NCBI GenBank assembly: GCA_964590995.1
Contig: CAZPYY010000040.1
Span: forward strand, 1 to 8,921
Direction of reading: 5' to 3'
Length of the DNA: 8,921 nucleotides
Source: Susulua sp964590995
GTDB taxonomy: Bacteria > Omnitrophota > Gorgyraeia > Duberdicusellales > 4484-171
Shown: piece by piece, positions 6,849-8,921 of the stretch
Layout of the letters: each line of letters opens with the position of its first letter
Numbering within the stretch: the stretch's first letter is position 1
Notes under the pieces: generated by a model
Seen by the model: the letters and a program-made list of their open reading frames with translations, nothing else
Database searches by the model: none
What the model was told of the DNA's origin: nothing
Program-made: the position numbers and the translations under genes

Positions 6849-7213
6849 TCCTGATATACTGCGCATGAGGTCTCAGTTTCCCAAACTCTGACCTCCTCTA
6901 GTTTACAACCGCTTGTTGATATCTCTTCTTTTAGCTTAGTAAATATATACCGGGCGATTTCTTCAGAGCTAGGATTATACTCTTTGAAATAATCCAGCTC
7001 ATTAAGGTGATGGTGGTCTAGCTCTTCAAGCAGATTTGAGGTTATTTTCTTTAAGTCGCTAAAATCCCTGACCATCCCCGAAGAATTAAGCTTAAGGCTT
7101 GAAACTAAGACCTCTACTTTCCAATTGTGCCCATGGAGAGCTTCGCACTTACCCTTATAGTTACGTAAGGAGTGGGCGGCGCTAAACTGGCTTAGAATTT
7201 TTACTTTATACAT
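6845..7213 (-). CDS. queD: 6-carboxy-5,6,7,8-tetrahydropterin synthase
   Basis: Turns 7,8-dihydroneopterin triphosphate into 6-carboxytetrahydropterin, the second step of preQ0 synthesis. The 122-residue PTPS-fold protein has zinc ligands H14 (FSAAHSL) and H27/H29 (LHGHNW), the catalytic cysteine C23 in the QueD-type CxxxHGH arrangement, DFSDLKK (50-56), LDHHHLNE (65-72, D66 and H67) and the substrate-binding WETETS (111-116). The C-x3-HGH spacing separates QueD from folate-type PTPS-III proteins. The ATG lies eight nt inside the end of murI (different frame), and queC starts on its stop codon. Confidence 0.95.
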   Translation of the reverse strand: MYKVKILSQFSAAHSLRNYKGKCEALHGHNWKVEVLVSSLKLNSSGMVRDFSDLKKITSNLLEELDHHHLNELDYFKEYNPSSEEIARYIFTKLKEEISTSGCKLEEVRVWETETSCAVYQE

Positions 7214-8054
7214 TCACCCTGCCCTTCCTTACTATACCCGCACCATCTTTCCTAGGAAAGGCGGGATTAACTACTCTCGGGTTAGAAATCTTCCTCTTTA
7301 AAAATAACTTAGCCAACCTAACAAACCCCTCGGGTTCGTCGCTTAGGTAAAATTCTACCTTGGGCTCGCTTCCTTTTTCGCTCAGCAAATTTTTAGATTT
7401 AAGAATACTTTTAGCGTAGCTGGCAACCTCTTTTCCCGAATCTATAACAACCACACCTTTAAGATAAGAAGATATTTGGTGTTTAAGTAGCGGATAGTGA
7501 GTACAGCCTAGTATAATTACATCTATGCCCTTATCTTTTATACCTTTTAAGTACATTTTCATCGCCGCGTTTATTATTCTTCCATTTAGAATCCCTTCCT
7601 CGACCAAAGGGACAAAGAGTGGGCAACTTTTAGAATAAACCTTAATACTCTTATTTTTCTTCGCGATAAGCTTCTGGTAGCTATTGCTCTTTATTGTTGA
7701 CTTAGTCCCAATAACTGCGATTCTTTTTTTACAAGTTAGCGCAACTGCTTTTTTTACCCCGGCTTCAATTACCCCTAAAACCGGAATATTAGAAGACTTC
7801 TTCAAATTTTCTAAGGCTAATGCTGAAGAAGTATTGCAAGCTGCCACAATCATCTTCACTCTCTTCTTTTTCAAGAAACCTGCGCTTTCGCGGCTAAACT
7901 TTATAATTGCTGACTTTGACTTGTTTCCGTAAGGAACTCTGGCAGTATCACCAAAGTAAACTATATCCTCAAAGGGCAAAAGCTTCTCGACCTCCCTTAA
8001 AACTGTAAGTCCGCCTACTCCGGAATCAAAAATTCCAATCGGTCTATTCTTCAT
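7206..8054 (-). CDS. murI: Glutamate racemase with a repeat-derived C-terminal tail
   Basis: Cofactor-independent racemase supplying D-glutamate for peptidoglycan; cytoplasmic. The 282 residues show the complete signature: IGIFDSGVGGLTVL (6-19, D10), GDTARVPYG (35-43), the first catalytic cysteine C73 in AACNTSSALAL, and the second, C184, in GCTHYPLL (183-190, H186). The family normally ends soon after the YLSDEPEGFVRLAKLFL block (about 236-252). Here some 28 extra residues follow, rich in K, R, G and P and encoded by palindromic DNA (7237-7265). The core is intact, so activity is expected. The start is nine nt after the amidase stop, with AAAGGG directly against the ATG, so it probably relies on coupling. 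It pairs with the upstream amidase gene. Confidence 0.94.
   Translation of the reverse strand: MKNRPIGIFDSGVGGLTVLREVEKLLPFEDIVYFGDTARVPYGNKSKSAIIKFSRESAGFLKKKRVKMIVAACNTSSALALENLKKSSNIPVLGVIEAGVKKAVALTCKKRIAVIGTKSTIKSNSYQKLIAKKNKSIKVYSKSCPLFVPLVEEGILNGRIINAAMKMYLKGIKDKGIDVIILGCTHYPLLKHQISSYLKGVVVIDSGKEVASYAKSILKSKNLLSEKGSEPKVEFYLSDEPEGFVRLAKLFLKRKISNPRVVNPAFPRKDGAGIVRKGRVNV
7237..7265. repeat. Palindromic element inside the murI 3' end
   Basis: A perfect 14-bp palindrome CTTTCCTAGGAAAG (7247-7260) is flanked by CCCGC (7237-7241) and GCGGG (7261-7265), which also pair, leaving a 5-nt bulge. It is coding on the minus strand, within the extra C-terminal residues of MurI. TTTCTAACCCG on the minus strand (around 7281-7291) marks the start of the extra stretch and recalls the TTCTAACGGGG arm seen at 8078-8088. 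Confidence 0.6.
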
Positions 8055-8063
8055 CCCTTTAAA

Positions 8064-8921
8064 TTAATTTAAACTTACCCCGTTAGAAGTTTTGTTCTCT
8101 TTTCCTTTAAGCTTGATGCTTCTAGCGGGGTGAACATAATCGCCGTTATTCACAGTAGCGTGCCGCCGCTTTAGGGAAGATACCCCTAAAGCTATCGCAT
8201 GAGCGATCTGTTTTTGGTAGTGCTTCTTACGCAAGGCTGTCTCCTCATAACGATTGCTCAAATACCCCATCTCAACTAAAATCGAAGGAACATAAGCAAA
8301 CCTCAATACATAAAATGAAGCCTTCTTGGGCGGTTTAATATTAAAACCTAAGTTTTCAAATGTTAGATAGAAAATATCTGAGAGCTCCACAGAAAAACCA
8401 TAATTTTTCCTTATCAATAAGTCCCAAAGGATAGCCTTAACATCTACGGGCATGCTCTTGCCTTGAAATTTCTCGCTCCGGGCCAATCGCACTGATCGTT
8501 CTTGGGCTCTCAATCGCGAAGAAGAAAGGTAATATACCTCTACACCACTTACCTTCCGGGAGTGGTTGGAATTAGCATGAATGCTTATAAAGAGATCAGC
8601 ATTATGCCTTTTAGCAATATTAGCCCGTTCAGCCAAAGAAAGCGAAACATCACGGGTACGTGTTAAAATTACTTCAAAGCCCATTCTCTCCAGCTCTTCC
8701 TTAAGATACTTAGATACTATCAAATTCACAGTCTTTTCTTGCAGACCGCGAGGTGAGATTGCGCCAGGATCTTTTCCGCCATGGCCAGGATCAACTACAA
8801 TTGTTTTTATTGTAAAAAGAGGACGAAAACTAACGAATTCTCCTGAAGTAATTATTTTTTCTAATTGCCGGGGCAAGAGAATCTTTCCCTTAAGATAAAT
8901 CGGGGGTTTTTTAAGGTAAAA
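8064..8921 (-). CDS. N-acetylmuramoyl-L-alanine amidase (Amidase_3), 5' part missing
   Basis: Zinc amidase that cuts the MurNAc-L-Ala bond in peptidoglycan, working in the periplasm (cell separation or recycling). The frame stays open to the right edge, so the gene is cut: 285 residues are visible and no start or signal peptide can be seen. A TTG at 8876 is not a credible start because the coding frame continues upstream (FYLKKPPIYLKGKIL). Counting from the edge, the Amidase_3 domain begins near residue 38: VVDPGHGGKDPGA (zinc H47), E62, SIHANS (zinc H115) and SILVEMGYLSN (catalytic E217). The upstream segment may end a substrate-binding N-terminal domain. A basic tail of about 35 residues after the domain is encoded by an inverted repeat. 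It heads the visible gene run, directly before murI. Confidence 0.93.
   Translation of the reverse strand, partial: FYLKKPPIYLKGKILLPRQLEKIITSGEFVSFRPLFTIKTIVVDPGHGGKDPGAISPRGLQEKTVNLIVSKYLKEELERMGFEVILTRTRDVSLSLAERANIAKRHNADLFISIHANSNHSRKVSGVEVYYLSSSRLRAQERSVRLARSEKFQGKSMPVDVKAILWDLLIRKNYGFSVELSDIFYLTFENLGFNIKPPKKASFYVLRFAYVPSILVEMGYLSNRYEETALRKKHYQKQIAHAIALGVSSLKRRHATVNNGDYVHPARSIKLKGKENKTSNGVSLN
8077..8131. repeat. 13-bp-arm inverted repeat in the amidase 3' end
   Basis: ACCCCGTTAGAAG (8077-8089) and CTTCTAGCGGGGT (8119-8131) pair over 12 of 13 positions around a 29-nt loop. The element is coding and encodes most of the protein's last 22 residues (HPARSIK through TSNGV). The left arm with its flanking T (TACCCCGTTAGAA) nearly equals the arm of the rRNA-leader repeat at 989-1001. 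Confidence 0.75.

Noticed and set aside
6849..6866. Six-residue longer start of queC (ATG at 6866)
   Set aside because: It has no ribosome-binding site. The ATG at 6848 gives the ATGA overlap seen at other joints and the family-typical N-terminus.
8581..8898. Plus-strand open frame opposite the amidase gene
   Set aside because: A shadow of a clearly recognised Amidase_3 gene whose catalytic residues are on the minus strand.

Overview
The window reads as a piece of a Gram-negative, probably anaerobic, uncultivated bacterium with moderately AT-rich DNA. All supported genes lie on the minus strand, so transcription runs from high to low coordinates. Candidatus Omnitrophota (old OP3) or a relative in or near the PVC group is my best guess. 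It rests on remembered 16S wording (a GGATTAGGCATGCA stretch in V1, a CGAGAATCTTTCCCAATGG stretch before V3) plus the gene style, not on any search. An LPS heptose epimerase implies an outer membrane. An oxygen-labile class I [4Fe-4S] fumarase and a radical-SAM QueE fit anaerobic life.

Layout, right to left (5' to 3' of the transcripts). Positions 8921-2807 hold nine tightly packed genes: cell-wall amidase (cut by the window edge), murI, queD, queC, queE, fumarase alpha, fumarase beta, rph and rdgB. Gaps are at most 18 nt and five junctions overlap, four of them as ATGA. This looks like one polycistronic unit whose promoter lies outside the window. It joins peptidoglycan metabolism (D-Glu supply, wall hydrolysis), three consecutive steps to preQ0 (queuosine precursor), the fumarate/malate interconversion, tRNA 3' processing and nucleotide-pool cleaning. 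Positions 2806-2691 hold an intergenic inverted repeat and a good sigma70-type promoter. That promoter reads into the overlapping pair cysE and hldD (2690-1141).

Positions 1140-877 form the control region and leader of an rRNA operon: an AT-rich upstream tract, a near-consensus promoter, a palindromic repeat, an intrinsic terminator, a second hairpin and a boxA-like antitermination site. The 5' part of 16S rRNA (876-1) follows and runs off the left edge. I see no tRNA, CRISPR array, transposase or phage gene.

The most unusual things are (1) an intrinsic terminator between the rRNA promoter and 16S, just upstream of a boxA-like site, and (2) palindromic repeats at the 3' ends of three genes, where they encode the C-terminal tails of the amidase, MurI and RdgB. 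The amidase repeat shares its arm sequence with the repeat in the rRNA leader, which suggests a dispersed repeat family. No wholly new multi-gene system is evident; most genes are well-known housekeeping families.
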